DNA from: Trichosporon coremiiforme
Lineage: Eukaryota; Basidiomycota; Tremellomycetes; Trichosporonales; Trichosporonaceae
NCBI GenBank assembly: GCA_039545355.1
Contig: BCJJ01000016.1
Span: forward strand, 558,001-622,000
DNA length: 64,000 nucleotides
Direction: 5' to 3'
Of this stretch, positions 24,119 to 35,509 are shown one piece after another. The notes beneath the pieces are model-generated. The model saw nothing but the letters and a program-made list of their open reading frames with translations. It did no database searches and was not told the origin of the DNA. The position numbers and the translations under genes are program-made. Position 1 is the stretch's first letter. Every line of letters starts with the position of its first letter.

Positions 24119-27100
24119 GGTAGCGGTGAAGAAAGGGGGTGGAGAAGAGAGAGAGGAAGGCTAAGGTTGTTTACTTATAAAAGAGTGTGCTGTGGGAGGG
24201 CGTATGCCGTGGGCAGTGTGGGGAGGGCTGGAGCTTGGGAGCGGAGCGGAGTACGTGGGAGGGCGGGGGAACCTAGGAAGGGGAGCACAGCGTTGAGAAT
24301 TCAAGTGAGAAGGACAACTCTGAGAGGATTGGTTGGGAGAGAAAGAAGAGAGGGGGAGAGACTGACAGCAACGAGTGTTGTCCAGCCTTTGAGCAGTCTG
24401 TGAGCGATTGGTGGGCGCTACCGGCACAAGCAGGGCAGGAGACGAGCCAGGACAAGGGCAAGGGGAAGCTCAATTGGCAACGGGCGGGGCAACGGCAGCG
24501 AGCGTAGGAAGGAGTAGGGGGGGCAAGGGAGGAGGCGGCGAGCGAGCAGGCGGATGAGAATGGGCGCTGGGCGCTGCGCGCTGAACTGATGAGTGGAGAC
24601 GCAGACGGCAGACGCCAGTCGTACACGGCTAGTGCTACTCCCTGCGCGCCAGTTACGCCAGTGCTCGGGCGATTCAGCGTGTGCGCGTCTTCCCACTGGC
24701 TTCTCGCCGCCAGGAACACGTATCACACCCAGGGTCTGTTTAGGGATCGCGCCAGGGTGCAAGGTACCGACAGGTCTTGGCGCTTCCCAGTCCTAATCGG
24801 CGACCGGGCCTCGTAATTCCCTGGCATTACAACCTCATTACCATTGTCTCTAATACACTTGCCAAGAAATAGAGAATGCACATCCCGCAGGGAACCGAGA
24901 GGCTGTTGCATCGCCTCGACAGTCCCTCGACGCCAGACGGCATAGCCCAGCCTAGCCAGGCTGCTGCGACATTCTCGGCGCTCAGAGTGGTGACTTCTTG
25001 GCCACAGCAAGCCAAGAACAATAACACTGCGCAGGCGACTGTGCCGTTCACCCATACACCGAGGGACAGGACACACGAGTGTGCGAGTAGGTGTGTGAGA
25101 GCGTGTGCGACGCGAGCGTGCCGAATCCCACCGAGGACCGTGCGCGATCTCCTCAGTCCCCTACGTCCACTTAAACCATACTACGGAACTAGGCCGGCAC
25201 ACCGGGAGGGCAATTCCTGGCCATAGGCCCTTCTTCTTCTCTGCTCCCAACGCCGTCCGGGACATCCGGGCCAGCCCAGCGCCTGCTCAACGCCTTCCCA
25301 AAGACCCAAAGGCCGCCCGGTATGTTGACTGCTCACTGTGTGACAGGTCATCGTAGGCGGCCATAGCTGTGTTCGATGCCTACGTCGAGCATAAGAATAG
25401 ACCTACGACCCCCTCTGCCCCTCGAGCCCATGTGCTACGTGTACTTTGCCGCCCGACCCGGCCATTATGCCAGGAACAGCTTGACCGACCTCCCTGTGCT
25501 CCTTTTCACCACTGCCCCTCAGCCCTTCATCATCCCTTCCTCCCTACTAGCCCTGCCATCCTAAGGAATCCGCCACCCCGTGCGGGCCGAGGAGGCGCAC
25601 CAGGCAGGCATGCATGATGCAAGTTGCAGGCGATGAAAGCCGACGGCCGCTGTATTCCGCCTCTTGCTGACACTGGGTGCCGGATTCGCCGGGCGCGCTC
25701 CTGGAGGCTGTGTACTTGCGAGACACGCTCACGAACGTTTGGGTACACATTCTCGATTAAGTTTCTGCACATCTGCGTCGAGCCGCATGTACGTACACGG
25801 GTGTCTGAATCCACGATCCAGCAAACGGCCAGTTACGTGTCTGGAACCGGGCCGGTTGCATCCCCGAGGGGTAGCTGAGGCAGCTGAGAGGAGAGAGCCT
25901 CACATGACCTGCTGCGAGATGTCTAATTTGGGCCGCAGCCCGCTTGGCATTCATGTCGACCCCGCTGGCCCCCATCGTTTCTTCACCATTCTCACACAGC
26001 GTGCACCGCCTGCCATCTCCACCCTTCCACCCCGAGTAACACTGGCAATCCAAACTCCTTAGAGTCGCGGAAGCGGACACAGTGCACCGCACCTTCCGAT
26101 TCAGCCAAACTTAGCTCACGGCCCCACTCCTCGCTCATCTTTTCGTTTGGCCCCACATCGTCATGCCTGTCACTTCACATGCGTAGATAAGCTTCAGCTC
26201 ATCCACAGGAACACCTCGTCAATTCACGAGAAGGCTGGGCCTGGGTTACTCGTTGCTCTGGAAGCTCTTTAAGCTCTGGACTCGCAATGTTCTCAGAACA
26301 CATCGGCGGCTTCGTCTACCCACATCAATGCCAACAAGCCCTCGCGGAGTTCCTGGGGAGATGGCCTGCGCAGCTGGCGCAGGCCGCCCCAATGCTTTCA
26401 TGTCCAACTTTCACCAGAAGCGAAATGGCTGAGTGCCTTCCTCGTGCATTTAACAGTGCAGCGGATCTCCCCGCGGATCTTCCCCCATCTCCTCCAGGCT
26501 GGGTGTAAACAAACAACAAACAACCGCCTCTGCCGAACACAAACAAAGATGCGCCCTGCTATCCACCTGACGATCATCCCCACTCATCTTATCACGCATC
26601 CATCGCTCACAGCACAGAATCCGATCCATGACGGGAATGCCGGAGGCTAGCTCCGGGATGGGGTGGGGGGCGGTTTGCCGGCTAGCTCGGCGACGTCATC
26701 GGCAGACGCGGCGGTGCCGTCTCTCGCCTCTCATTGGCCGTCTCAGGCGCCCTGTGGCCCGCCCTGGAGCGGTAATGACAGTCGCAGCAATACACTTATG
26801 CGACACTGACACTGACATCCTGCAGACTGCTACGGGATGTTTCTGGAACTCTTCACTCTCGGACCGTTCCTTGTGATCGGCACCCACTCTGCGACCCCGT
26901 ACCCACTCCGCTCCGCACACAGGATGCTCTCCGCAGAGCCCGTTGACATCGGCGCTGACGCACCTCGCCACATCAGTCTTCGCGAAAGCACAGCATTGAG
27001 GACTGTTTGGGACGCCGACAGGACGCCGCGAGCCACTCAGGAGTTACGAGCCCTTGGCAGCGCAATGAGTCCGCCCAGCGGTTGACATGAGTGGGCGACT

Positions 27101-27874
27101 GCAAAGGTGAACAGGAGGCGTAGTCACAGCGCCGATGAAGATGCGTAGGCTTGCACCTGGCTACGGTTCGCCTGAGCCTGTCAAGAACTTTGTGCTGTGA
27201 TTGCTGGGACTCCAAATGTGCGCTGACGGACGAGGATGCACCAAATCTGACTCATACGTACACTAGAACGTCGATCAAACGACAAGCGGGGTTCGAGATC
27301 TGACCTTACTATGACGTTCGAATGCAGGACGTTGACGACAGGGCACAGGCACATAACGCATCATCAGCGACGGCAGTTGAGAGCTGCGACATGGGTGTGC
27401 TGGCCACTTGTGGGTCTGAGGCTTGCATGAGACAGGGGAGGATCATCGAGCCGAGATCTCGATGTACTCCAACATGACAACGGACACTTCGCCAGCGTGC
27501 CTCCCTAACCCGGGACAGCTCACAGCCCAAGTACGGCACAGGTGAAGGCGACGGACGTCCTTCACTCGGAAACCAGTCACACTGCTCAGAAGAGCTCAAA
27601 GCGCGACCCGTGTTGGTTTTCCTGGCACATGCAATGGTCCCCATCTGTTTGGACATCCCAAGTAAACCTTCCGGCATGTGCAGGTGCGGACTACGTGCAT
27701 CAGATACACAGCGATGCAAATCTTGGCGTGTGCTGCGTGCACCCCTCGTCCTTGCTCCTCGCGTTGTCGTCCGCGCAAGCTGTGTGTCACACATGAACCG
27801 CACGGACATTCGCACCTCGACCCCAGGCGCGACGCATGCGCCTGCGCCCTCTCTGACGTAAGCCACATCTGGTC
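24119..27874. other. 3.8-kb gene-poor stretch
   Basis: The left end is the leader and promoter of the MAG-like gene (GA/CT-rich). I found no supported gene in the rest; the many short frames lack splice signals and protein-like composition. Confidence 0.4.
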
Positions 27875-27959
27875 GGGCGTGTAGCTCAGTTGGTAGAGCG
27901 CGTCATTAGCATCTTCTAGCTCATTGACGAGGTCTTTGGTTCGATTCCTAACTCGTCCA
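27875..27959 (+). tRNA. tRNA-Ala (AGC), 12-nt intron, copy 1
   Basis: Acceptor strands GGGCGTG and CTCGTCC pair with the Ala identity wobble G3:U70, and the discriminator is A73. The anticodon stem CGTCA/TGACG encloses TTAGCA-T, anticodon AGC. A 12-nt intron (TCTTCTAGCTCA) follows position 37; without it the tRNA is 73 nt. Positions 6:67 and 51:63 are U-U mismatches, shared by the related copies. A T5 run (TCTTTTTGG) just downstream is the likely Pol III terminator. Confidence 0.95.
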
Positions 27960-28762
27960 GATTATCTTTTTGGGTCACACCACCTCGTTCTGGTGACATG
28001 CTTGTGCGTGATCGGTGCCAATTGGTTGTGTACGTGGACCAAGAATGGGAGGGAAATGATTGGGATATCGGTGTGTGGTTGAGATCGAGATCAGCTGTGT
28101 GGGTCGGATTCGAGGTTGTGGCCTATTATGTGCACTGGAGTATGAGTCCAGGCCCCTGCCACTCACGCCATCAGGTAGCATCCTGTGGCATAGACGGGCC
28201 GCGGTCGTTGGGTTTCCTAGTGGCGTCAGAGTCTCCGTGGCTCGTCGCTGGGACCCGCTTCTTCAGAAAGATGTCGGGAGCGGGGAGATCGACAGGCCGG
28301 GTTGGTTGGGCGGACAAGTGCCGGCGGGTTTAGTGGGACATCACTGGTTGACAACACGACGGTGTGATGAGCGCCGCTTGACACTTGACCAGTGTGAGCG
28401 ATGTACGTTACCGTATCTCGCATGCCAGCTCGTGGAGTGCTATGAAGGTGCGACGGATCGTGGTCTGTAGTGGCCACTAGCGAACTGGCAGCATCGTTCA
28501 TGAGGCTACTGCACTTGACCCTGCCTTGGTGAAGCAACTCCGCATCTTGTTTTGAGCAGCCACAGTTTTCAAGGGGTGGGCCCGACCGGACAAACCTACC
28601 TCGATCCAGCGCCTTTGATACGTTCCCTCTACCCTTCGCAGCACTGATGACAGAAGGGTGAGAGGGGGAGGCACTGCAGCTGAAGGACGCACCGTCGCTC
28701 CTAAGCCGGCCAACGGCCGCTCAACTTCAGCGACCAGGCTCCGAAGGAAAGCAAAAAGGTCC
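27960..28762. other. Inter-tRNA DNA, nothing recognised
   Basis: No supported gene between tRNA-Ala copy 1 and the initiator tRNA. Confidence 0.4.
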
Positions 28763-28842
28763 TAGCGACGAGAAGTTTCGATCTTCTGCCCTTTGGGTGA
28801 ACTCATATGAGCCCAACGCTCTTCCATCTGAGCTACGTCGCT
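28763..28842 (-). tRNA. Initiator tRNA-Met (CAT), 7-nt intron
   Basis: The acceptor AGCGACG/CGTCGCT starts with A1:U72, the T loop is ATCGAAA with A54 and A60, and the anticodon stem ends in GGG/CCC. All three are hallmarks of the eukaryotic initiator rather than elongator tRNA-Met. The anticodon loop is CTCATA-A once seven bases (TGAGTTC) after position 37 are removed, leaving exactly 73 nt. The intron is unusually small, and introns in initiator tRNA genes are uncommon as far as I know. Confidence 0.92.
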
Positions 28843-29203
28843 TTCGACATATTCCTTTCGGCCGCGATGGATAGGGTCGGTTGATCTTCCATCCTGCGGT
28901 GCGCCTGGAGCCCACCCTCCACAGCTCTGCGAGCTGCAGGATCGCTAGACGCAGGAACGTCCGCATGGTAGAGGCATTATCCCTGGTATTGACATGGGCG
29001 CGCAAAGATTCGGCATAGTTTTACACCCTTACACACCGACGCCTCATTCCCTGCCGCATTCCTCGTAGCAACCCTCCCGCAATCGTCGTGCAAACCCTAC
29101 CGCTCCGCTTCGTGCTTCTGTCCGATGCCATACTGCAACAGAGGGGATCTACCCGTTGCCCTGACGTCCGCGCTGCGCCCCCGAGCGTCGTAGTCCACCT
29201 GGC
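28843..29203. other. Inter-tRNA DNA
   Basis: No gene seen. The last 35 bases before tRNA-Ala copy 2 partly resemble the upstream flanks of copies 1 and 4 (CTGCGCCC, then GTAGTCCACCTGGC). Confidence 0.4.
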
Positions 29204-29319
29204 GGGCGTGTAGCTCAGTTGGTAGAGCGCGTCATTAGCACGACCGAGTGGCTACTCATTTCAGCTAGCCCCGGCGCAGTTACTTGACGAGGTCTTTGGT
29301 TCGATTCCTAACTCGTCCA
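29204..29319 (+). tRNA. tRNA-Ala (AGC), 43-nt intron, copy 2
   Basis: The mature sequence is identical to copy 1, including G3:U70, A73 and the mismatches at 6:67 and 51:63. The intron after position 37 is 43 nt and unrelated in sequence to that of copy 1. A CCTTTTTCG terminator lies just downstream. Confidence 0.95.
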
Positions 29320-29783
29320 GGTCTTCCTTTTTCGTTGCCGTGCATGCCTGCCGAGCGTTTACGGGTCTGAAAAAACGTTTGGAGGATGGACCAAGAGGCG
29401 GAAGATTTGTAACAACCTGGGTGGAAATTCGGAATTATGCCACACCACACTCCCGCGCACAGACGACGCATACTCGCAAGAATGCACACTTGTGGCTATG
29501 GCGAGGGCGTCCCAGTCGTTCTTCACGCACTCTCAGTCTCTCGCAGACTCCGAGAGGGCTTGTTGCGGGATCAGATACCCCGCATACTCAGTTCCAAGAA
29601 CCAATGGTGGTTCACTGCCTTAACAAGCAGCGGTGGTCCGCCCACCTACGCAAGTGACTCTCGTGCGCATGGAGGCTGCCAACTCAGAGCCTAACCTCGG
29701 CGCGTGGACCCTGACACTCCCCTGTTAGCCGATCTCGGGCTTGAAAGAAAAAGGTTGGCTATTGGCGAGCTTTCGCTCGCTTT
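29320..29783. other. Inter-tRNA DNA
   Basis: No supported gene. The last 50 bases are the downstream flank of the minus-strand tRNA-Leu and contain an inverted GCGAGCTTTCGCTCGC hairpin at 29765-29780. Confidence 0.45.
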
Positions 29784-29886
29784 TGACAAGAGTGGGATTC
29801 GAACCCACGCCCGAAGACTGCGAAGTGGAACTTCCGAAGAAGTAGCAACCTGAACACAGCGCCTTAGACCGCTCGGCCATCTTGCC
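29784..29886 (-). tRNA. tRNA-Leu (CAG), about 25-nt intron
   Basis: The minus strand reads GGCAAGA-TG-GCCGAGCGGTCTAAGGC, the A box of a class II tRNA, with acceptor partner TCTTGTC and A73. The anticodon stem CTGTG/CGCAG surrounds TTCAGG-T, anticodon CAG. About 25 nt after position 37 form the intron. The extra arm is TCTTCGGGC and the T arm is GTGGG-TTCGAAT-CCCAC. All elements fit cytosolic tRNA-Leu. Confidence 0.93.
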
Positions 29887-30585
29887 TTGATGTTGGGCTC
29901 CGATGTAACAAACCTGTAACGCACGGCAGCTCCGCATTTTTGAGTTGTCTTCCTGCTGTCTGTCATTCTCCCAGAGTCTTGGAAGCGCCCAAGCATCAAG
30001 TCATGATGGGTAAAGTCGAACTTTACTCGCTTTCCGATTCCCGTTAACTCAACGGTCTGGCTCGGGGAGAAGAGGTCGAAAGCACTTCCAAAATCTCCGG
30101 AGCGCTGTCCTTGAGCAGCTCAACTTGCAGCAAACAACCTGGAACACGGCAACTGGCGACATGTAGCGTGAACGGGATTCGTTGTGACCGCAGGGTTCTG
30201 CGGCGTGAACGAAGACCACGGGCATCTACCGTCGCGCTTAGCAGAATTCCCCGCTGCAACCCCGGCATATTTCGGCTATCTCGGTGGGCAAGCTCAGTTG
30301 GCTGCTGTCCGGCGCCGGCGGGGCCGACCCCGACACCCGGCCGCCGGGCCTGCACAATCTAGCCGGTCGTTCGCAGTGCGCAGACGGGGCGCGAAAGCAG
30401 AGGTGTAGCGCCATACTATCGTCTGCGATCCACAGCCATCCGCAATAGGGAAGAATTGGGTAGGTAGTAGCGGCCGTGATGAACGTGCTGGCCAACTGCG
30501 ACAGAGAATAACGTGCTGGCCAACTGCGACAGAGAATACATGGGTCACAAACAGCTACCGTACATGTCGATCGCGGCCCTTTCAT
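29887..30585. other. Intergenic between tRNA-Leu and the M20 gene
   Basis: No gene seen. It contains a perfect 28-bp tandem duplication near its right end. Confidence 0.45.
30482..30537. repeat. Perfect tandem duplication of 28 bp
   Basis: Positions 30482-30509 and 30510-30537 are identical; the unit starts AACGTGCTGGCC and ends GACAGAGAAT. It lies in the 3' flank of the minus-strand M20 gene and looks like a recent slippage or repair duplication. Confidence 0.95.
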
Positions 30586-31984
30586 CTAGTCCTTCTTGAG
30601 GCTCTCGTGCTCCTTCTTCACCATCTCCATCTCATTCTTCCAAGAGTCCTCCACACTCTTGGCGAACTCGTCGTCTGTCATGAACTTGATTCCAGTACAA
30701 GCCATGCCCGTGGTGTGCTTCATGGCCTCGCCATGCGCCTGTTCGGACTTGCTCGCGTCCGTGAATTCGACAGTGTGGTTTGAGTTCTTTGACTTGATGT
30801 TGAACATGGGGTGGCAGCCGGGGAAGGCATGTGTCACGTTGCCAAAGTCGCTCGAAGCACCCATGCACTCTGCCGTGGCGACTCTGATGGGGATGTCGTA
30901 CATGTCACCCATTATCTTCGAGTATGCATCCTGCCGTCAGCAACGATCTGGCGTCAAACTCACAGAAAGAGACTGATCATTGCGCATCTCCTTCAGCAAC
31001 AGGCCTCCGGTGATTTCCGCCTTGCAGCCTGTCTGCATCGCCGCACCCTCGAAGGCGGCCGTAAGCTTCTTCTTCAGGTCCATCACGAGAGCAGCACTCG
31101 GTGCCCGGATGAGATACAGCATCGAGGACTTGTCGGGAATGACTGCTGTCAGTGGCTCTGCCCGCACTCTGAACTCACCATTAGGTGCCGAACCGCCGTC
31201 GGTGATGATACCCTGGATACTGGAGTTAGCGGTACTCCTGCACATCTACATACCGACAGCTGGGCTGGATCTGCTGGCGCAGCACGCCAATGGCACTGTA
31301 GGCGAGGACGGCGGCGTCGAGAGCATTCACACCTTCCCAGGGGGCTAGTCCAGCGTGCGCCGGAGAGCCCTTGAACGTCACCCTAAGGTGGGTCATGCTG
31401 AGCGTGCGAACGACCTGACCTCCACTGTCGTCACCGTTTCCGGGGTGCAGCATCATAACCGCGTCAATGCCGTCGACTTATGTTAGCTGAACACCATCGA
31501 GGCAACCTACAGGCTCCAATGTCCATCAAACGGACCTTGCCAGCGTCTCCCTCCTCGGCAGGGGTGCCCATGAGTACGAGGTTACCCTTAACGTGACCCT
31601 TGTCCATCGACTCCTTGATGGCGAGGAAAGCGCCCAGTCCGCACACGGCGATGAGGTTGTGGCCGCATCCGTGGCCGATTTCTGGCAGAGCATCGTACTC
31701 CGAGCAGAGCGCAAAGGTGCGCCCGTTTCCATTGGAGTAGGTCGCTTTGAAGGCCGTAGGATACTTGTCGAACTCCTCGATCTTTACGCCTTCAACGCCC
31801 TTCAGATAGTCGACGAGAGCATCGTGAGCCGTGTGCTCCTTCCACGCAAGCTCTGGGTTCTCGTGCACCTTGAGAGAGATCTTGCGCAGGTCATCAGACA
31901 CTGAACCAACCTTCTCCTGCGCGCACTTGTAAGACTGCTTTGTCAGTGTCGTCACGCTGAGATGCGCACCTCTGGAACAGTCAT
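30586..31984 (-). CDS. M20-family metallo-amidohydrolase (PM20D2-like)
   Basis: Six exons (31970-31984, 31511-31934, 31254-31476, 31179-31219, 30964-31145, 30586-30930) encode 409 residues; the five introns are only 33-35 nt. Metal-ligand motifs of M20 enzymes are present: CSEYDALPEIGHGCGHN (Asp86, His97), GTPAEEG, MMLHPG, and the distal ASSDFGNVTHAFPGCHPMF. The dimerisation-domain signature GSPAHAG is also present. The overall layout matches PM20D2/AbgB-type aminoacyl dipeptidases, which cleave amide or dipeptide bonds in the cytosol with two zinc ions. The 33-nt intron at 31146-31178 has no stop and keeps the frame, so retained transcripts would add 11 residues; the GTGAGT donor and CTGACAG end argue it is an intron. 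The first exon codes only MTVPE. Confidence 0.9.
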
Positions 31985-33896
31985 GGTATACTTAGTTCTG
32001 CGAGCAGCAGCGTCAAGGCGACCATGCAGACTTTATACGTACAGCACCGAATCACGGGGCCGAACCGGCCGATTGGTTCGCCGACGTCATCCGCAGGTTG
32101 CCGATCTGCATTTGTCACCTCGGCGTTCTAAGGCTGCCGTCCCATCAGAGAGAACGCAGTTGCTTCCGACGCGCTGAAATGTGGGCGTATGTGTGGGCAC
32201 TCAGTGCTGTCGTAGGGCGGCTCCTCAGAAGCTGGGCTTGCTATTCCTGTCCCGCACCAGTCGGGGCCGTCTACGAGCCGCAGCATTGGCGGTCGGTCGG
32301 CCGTCTAGGCTGCCGCGGGACGGGTTGCGACAGGTGCGGAGCTCAGGAGATGGAGCGCCTCGCGGGCCCCTGCTCCCCCAGCTTCGTGAGTTAAGTGCAC
32401 AGTCGTGAAGAAGTGACCACAGTGGCTTTGGATGCGACCGGCGAGAGCATGTCTGGCGTCGACAGAGCTGCAAGGGGTTCGGATGAGGCTCCGTGCACGC
32501 GGCTGCAGTATTGAAGTCATCAAAACCCGTTCCTCTGATTCCACGAGGTCTAGTGATGTTGCCACACTGAGTGCTTCAATGCATACGACGTCGCCATTGC
32601 CTGCGGCAGTTGTTGAAGATAGAGTTTTGCGGAAGGCCGCTGAAAGCCGCAGGGAAGGATATCTAAGCGCTCGCCCATGCTCACACGGCGCCACGTGGCT
32701 TGAGTGGCGGATGGGAGGCCTCGTCAGCGTTGGCCCCGACGTGCGGATAGCTTCGCGAGCGAGGTGAAGCTACATCGTGAGCTTGTGGCTGCGGGCACGC
32801 AAGTGGGTCTTGTCATAGGTGAAGAGCGGTGTGCCTGCCGGACACAGGAAAGGACTTGGACCTCCATGAATGGGGAGAGCAGTTGCGAACACTCCAAATC
32901 ATCCACGCGCTGGTCGCGAATGCGGAAACGAGGCGACCGACCGTTGAGTTCCGGATGCTTGGTGACTCAGCCCTCGGGAACGAGCGAGTTGGCTCCGCTT
33001 GTCGTCAGTGCCCCAGAGCTTTCATGGACTCTCGTGGCACGTAGCCGGCCTGCGACAGAACACGAGTGGAGTAGCTCTCACTTTGAACTGTCATCAGAAT
33101 GAAACAACGACAGACGACATAAGAGGTACCTACAGTATTCACAGCCTTGATGCCATGGGCAGACTCCAGGTGCGTCTGCTTGTCGGTGGGTCCATCGCTG
33201 GCTCCATCCCTGGCTGACCTAGCCTGCGTGTCAGAGAGCCATTCCAATCGTGTATTGCTTACGAGGCTAGCAAACGCTGGTGCGGACACCGAGTCGTTAC
33301 CGAGGCCATTCTCGCCTGCAGCCTGGGACGACCCGCGCTTCCTGGCCGGGAACGAATGGCGGAGACAGTCTCGATGGTCTCCTCCATACCGCTGGCGAGA
33401 TTCAAGGCTCATACTGCGGAATCGAGCTCGGTAACCCGTACACCTTCTCGTCGCATCGTGAAGGTGATGGGATTGCCGAAGAACAGGTCCAGAAGCGCGA
33501 TGCTCAGGGCCTGCAAATAGCAAACCAAGACCCGGCGGGACACCACCTTTGAGTGCTTGGTGTGGAGAGGTGCTAGGACCTAATCAGCCTGGGAGAAATC
33601 CTTGCCCATGGTTCCAGATTGGTGGTTCCCTGTGGTCAGAGAAGTCGAGGCAGATTGCTTACCTTCTCCGTTTTGCCACGCATGGCGGGATCTGCCACCC
33701 CCCACCAGGAAAGATGGTGATATGCCGCGCTTCATCTTTCTATAAACTTTAACTACATTCCTCTTCTCTTCTGTAGACGAGCACATGTACAGGGCTTCAG
33801 AAGAAGGTCCATATGCTAAACAAAACCCGATCTTGTTGAGAATCATCCGACACGATCTTCGCCCCGTCGATCGCTCGCGGGCTGATCACGCCAGTG
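31985..33896. other. Intergenic, no supported gene
   Basis: Begins with the promoter of the M20 gene. Frames of up to 172 codons occur but show no splice signals or domain-like composition. Confidence 0.4.
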
Positions 33897-34607
33897 TCAT
33901 ACAAAGACGACCATACCGTCGTGGACGTTGCAAGCTCCTTTGAAGAGAGCGTGTTGCACCTCGGAACGCAAGAGCTCCCAAACCGCATCGAACGCCTCCT
34001 CTGGAAGCGCGGTTCCGTACTGTTCCGAAGCACTTTGAGAGCTCTGAGAACATTCGCCTTCCCCAAGATGGTCTGGTGGTAAGTTGCGGAAACAACGGGG
34101 AACTAAATGAGTCTGTAGACACCGATGTTGCTGCAGATTCCATGCCCGCGTCGGGGGGTTCGCGTGACGTTCTCCTTGATCGGCTTTGTCTGCCTCTCGG
34201 TCGGAGGCTTGGTCTGCGGAGACGAAGCGCAGGGCTTGGGGAGCGACTTCGTCGCACCACTCGTCCTTGTTGCTGGCTGCGTGCGCGTCGAGCTCTGGGG
34301 GTGGGGGAGGGACGAACGGCGGTCGGGAGCGGATCGTTCCGTGGCGGAACCTGTTTGTGGCTTGTGCTGGGGCTGGGCGGCTGTGAGGGGCAGCCGGGGC
34401 TTTGCCGGCTGGCACGGTCAGGACCGGCAGTCGGGTCGGCACCCGCAACGACAAGGGCGACGGCTGGTCATATGCCAAGGCTCGAAAGGATTTCAGCGTG
34501 TTTATGAACGTTAGCAGGAATGGTAGAGGATACAGTGGGTGCAATGGACAGGCGAGACTCACTGGGCGCTCCTTCTTTGGAATCAGAAAACCTTCCCCGT
34601 CTCGCAT
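33897..34607 (-). CDS. Tentative Ser/Thr/Pro-rich protein with a KEN box
   Basis: The ATG at 34607 gives MRDGEGFLIPKKERP, then a GTGAGT donor. A CTGACCGTGCCAG acceptor puts exon 2 at 34408 in phase (PAKPRLPLTAAQ onward), a Ser/Thr/Pro/Lys-rich stretch that includes IKENVTRTPRRG (KEN at 34169-34177). Downstream, three frames compete. One reads TILGKANVLRALKVLR; another reads EQYGTALPEEAFDAVWELL and ends GMVVFV at 33897. A weak GTGTCT intron can reach the second frame directly. A single-base indel near 34018 would link the first to the second as one continuous amphipathic helix. The KEN box suggests APC/C-regulated turnover, but I do not recognise the family. Exon 1 and 2 are fairly convincing; the 3' half is unresolved. 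Confidence 0.4.
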   Translation of the reverse strand: MRDGEGFLIPKKERPVSLACPLHPLYPLPFLLTFINTLKSFRALAYDQPSPLSLRVPTRLPVLTVPAGKAPAAPHSRPAPAQATNRFRHGTIRSRPPFVPPPPPELDAHAASNKDEWCDEVAPQALRFVSADQASDREADKADQGERHANPPTRAWNLQQHRCLQTHLVPRCFRNLPPDHLGEGECSQSSQSASEQYGTALPEEAFDAVWELLRSEVQHALFKGACNVHDGMVVFV

Positions 34608-35441
34608 GTTGTCCAATTCCAGATACGATGACCAACTTAGCGGGAGGATTCGTCGGGGATGTCGAGAATGACTTCTCGCATCGACGTCATGGTCAGGAGT
34701 GCGAGCCCATGCTTATCGAGTACAGCCGTAATCGATGTAAGGTAGTGTTGAATGAACAGAAGCAAGCTCAAGGTCGACTACTGCAGATTGAGCTGACTAC
34801 AGCACCGTCAGCAGCGGAATCATTATGTTGACAGTGTAGCGCTGATGCACTAAGCGCTAGTAGGTACATAGGTAGGAGGGTGCAGGGCGCAGCATGTAGG
34901 AGGCCGACAGGCTGTTTGCCCTGCAGTGCTGGGCGATCGGGGCGTCGTGCTCGCCAGTGGTGGCCTGGTCTGGGCCACAGACAGATGTCAACATGTGGCC
35001 ATGTGCCACTGTGGTCCAACGCACTGGTGAAACAGCGTCACGTGACGCGAGTGATTAACAGCATTGGAGGTCGCCTCCTACGCATATCAACCTCACACGG
35101 ATGCACGACGCACTGCCCCTGATCGGCCGTCGCGTGTCCGGCCTCGGAGCCCCAGGCTTAAGAATGCGCGCGCCTGAGGACAATGGGCAGTACGTTCGAT
35201 TGTTGCGCGTGTGATCTGCTCAGTCATCAGCGCTAGACTGCGCTAGGCGGCCAAGACTGGGCATACGGTCGTAGGTCCAGATGCACCTCGCCTCGCCTTC
35301 GCACAAGTTCTTCCTCTCTTGACTTGTCTTCTGTCTCGTCATTGACTCAGACTTCGCTGCCCCACCGCGGCGCAGCGCTGCTGGCTAGGGCGAGGACGTA
35401 CGACTGAGGTCGGCCCAACAACACGCAAAGCTTCTCCGACG

Positions 35442-35506
<65 letters not shown>
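35442..35506. repeat. Homopolymer of 65 C
   Basis: An uninterrupted run of 65 cytosines is followed by T and five more C. Such a run could form i-motif or G-quadruplex structures, or be a sequencing or assembly artefact. Confidence 0.95.
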
Positions 35507-35509
<3 letters not shown>

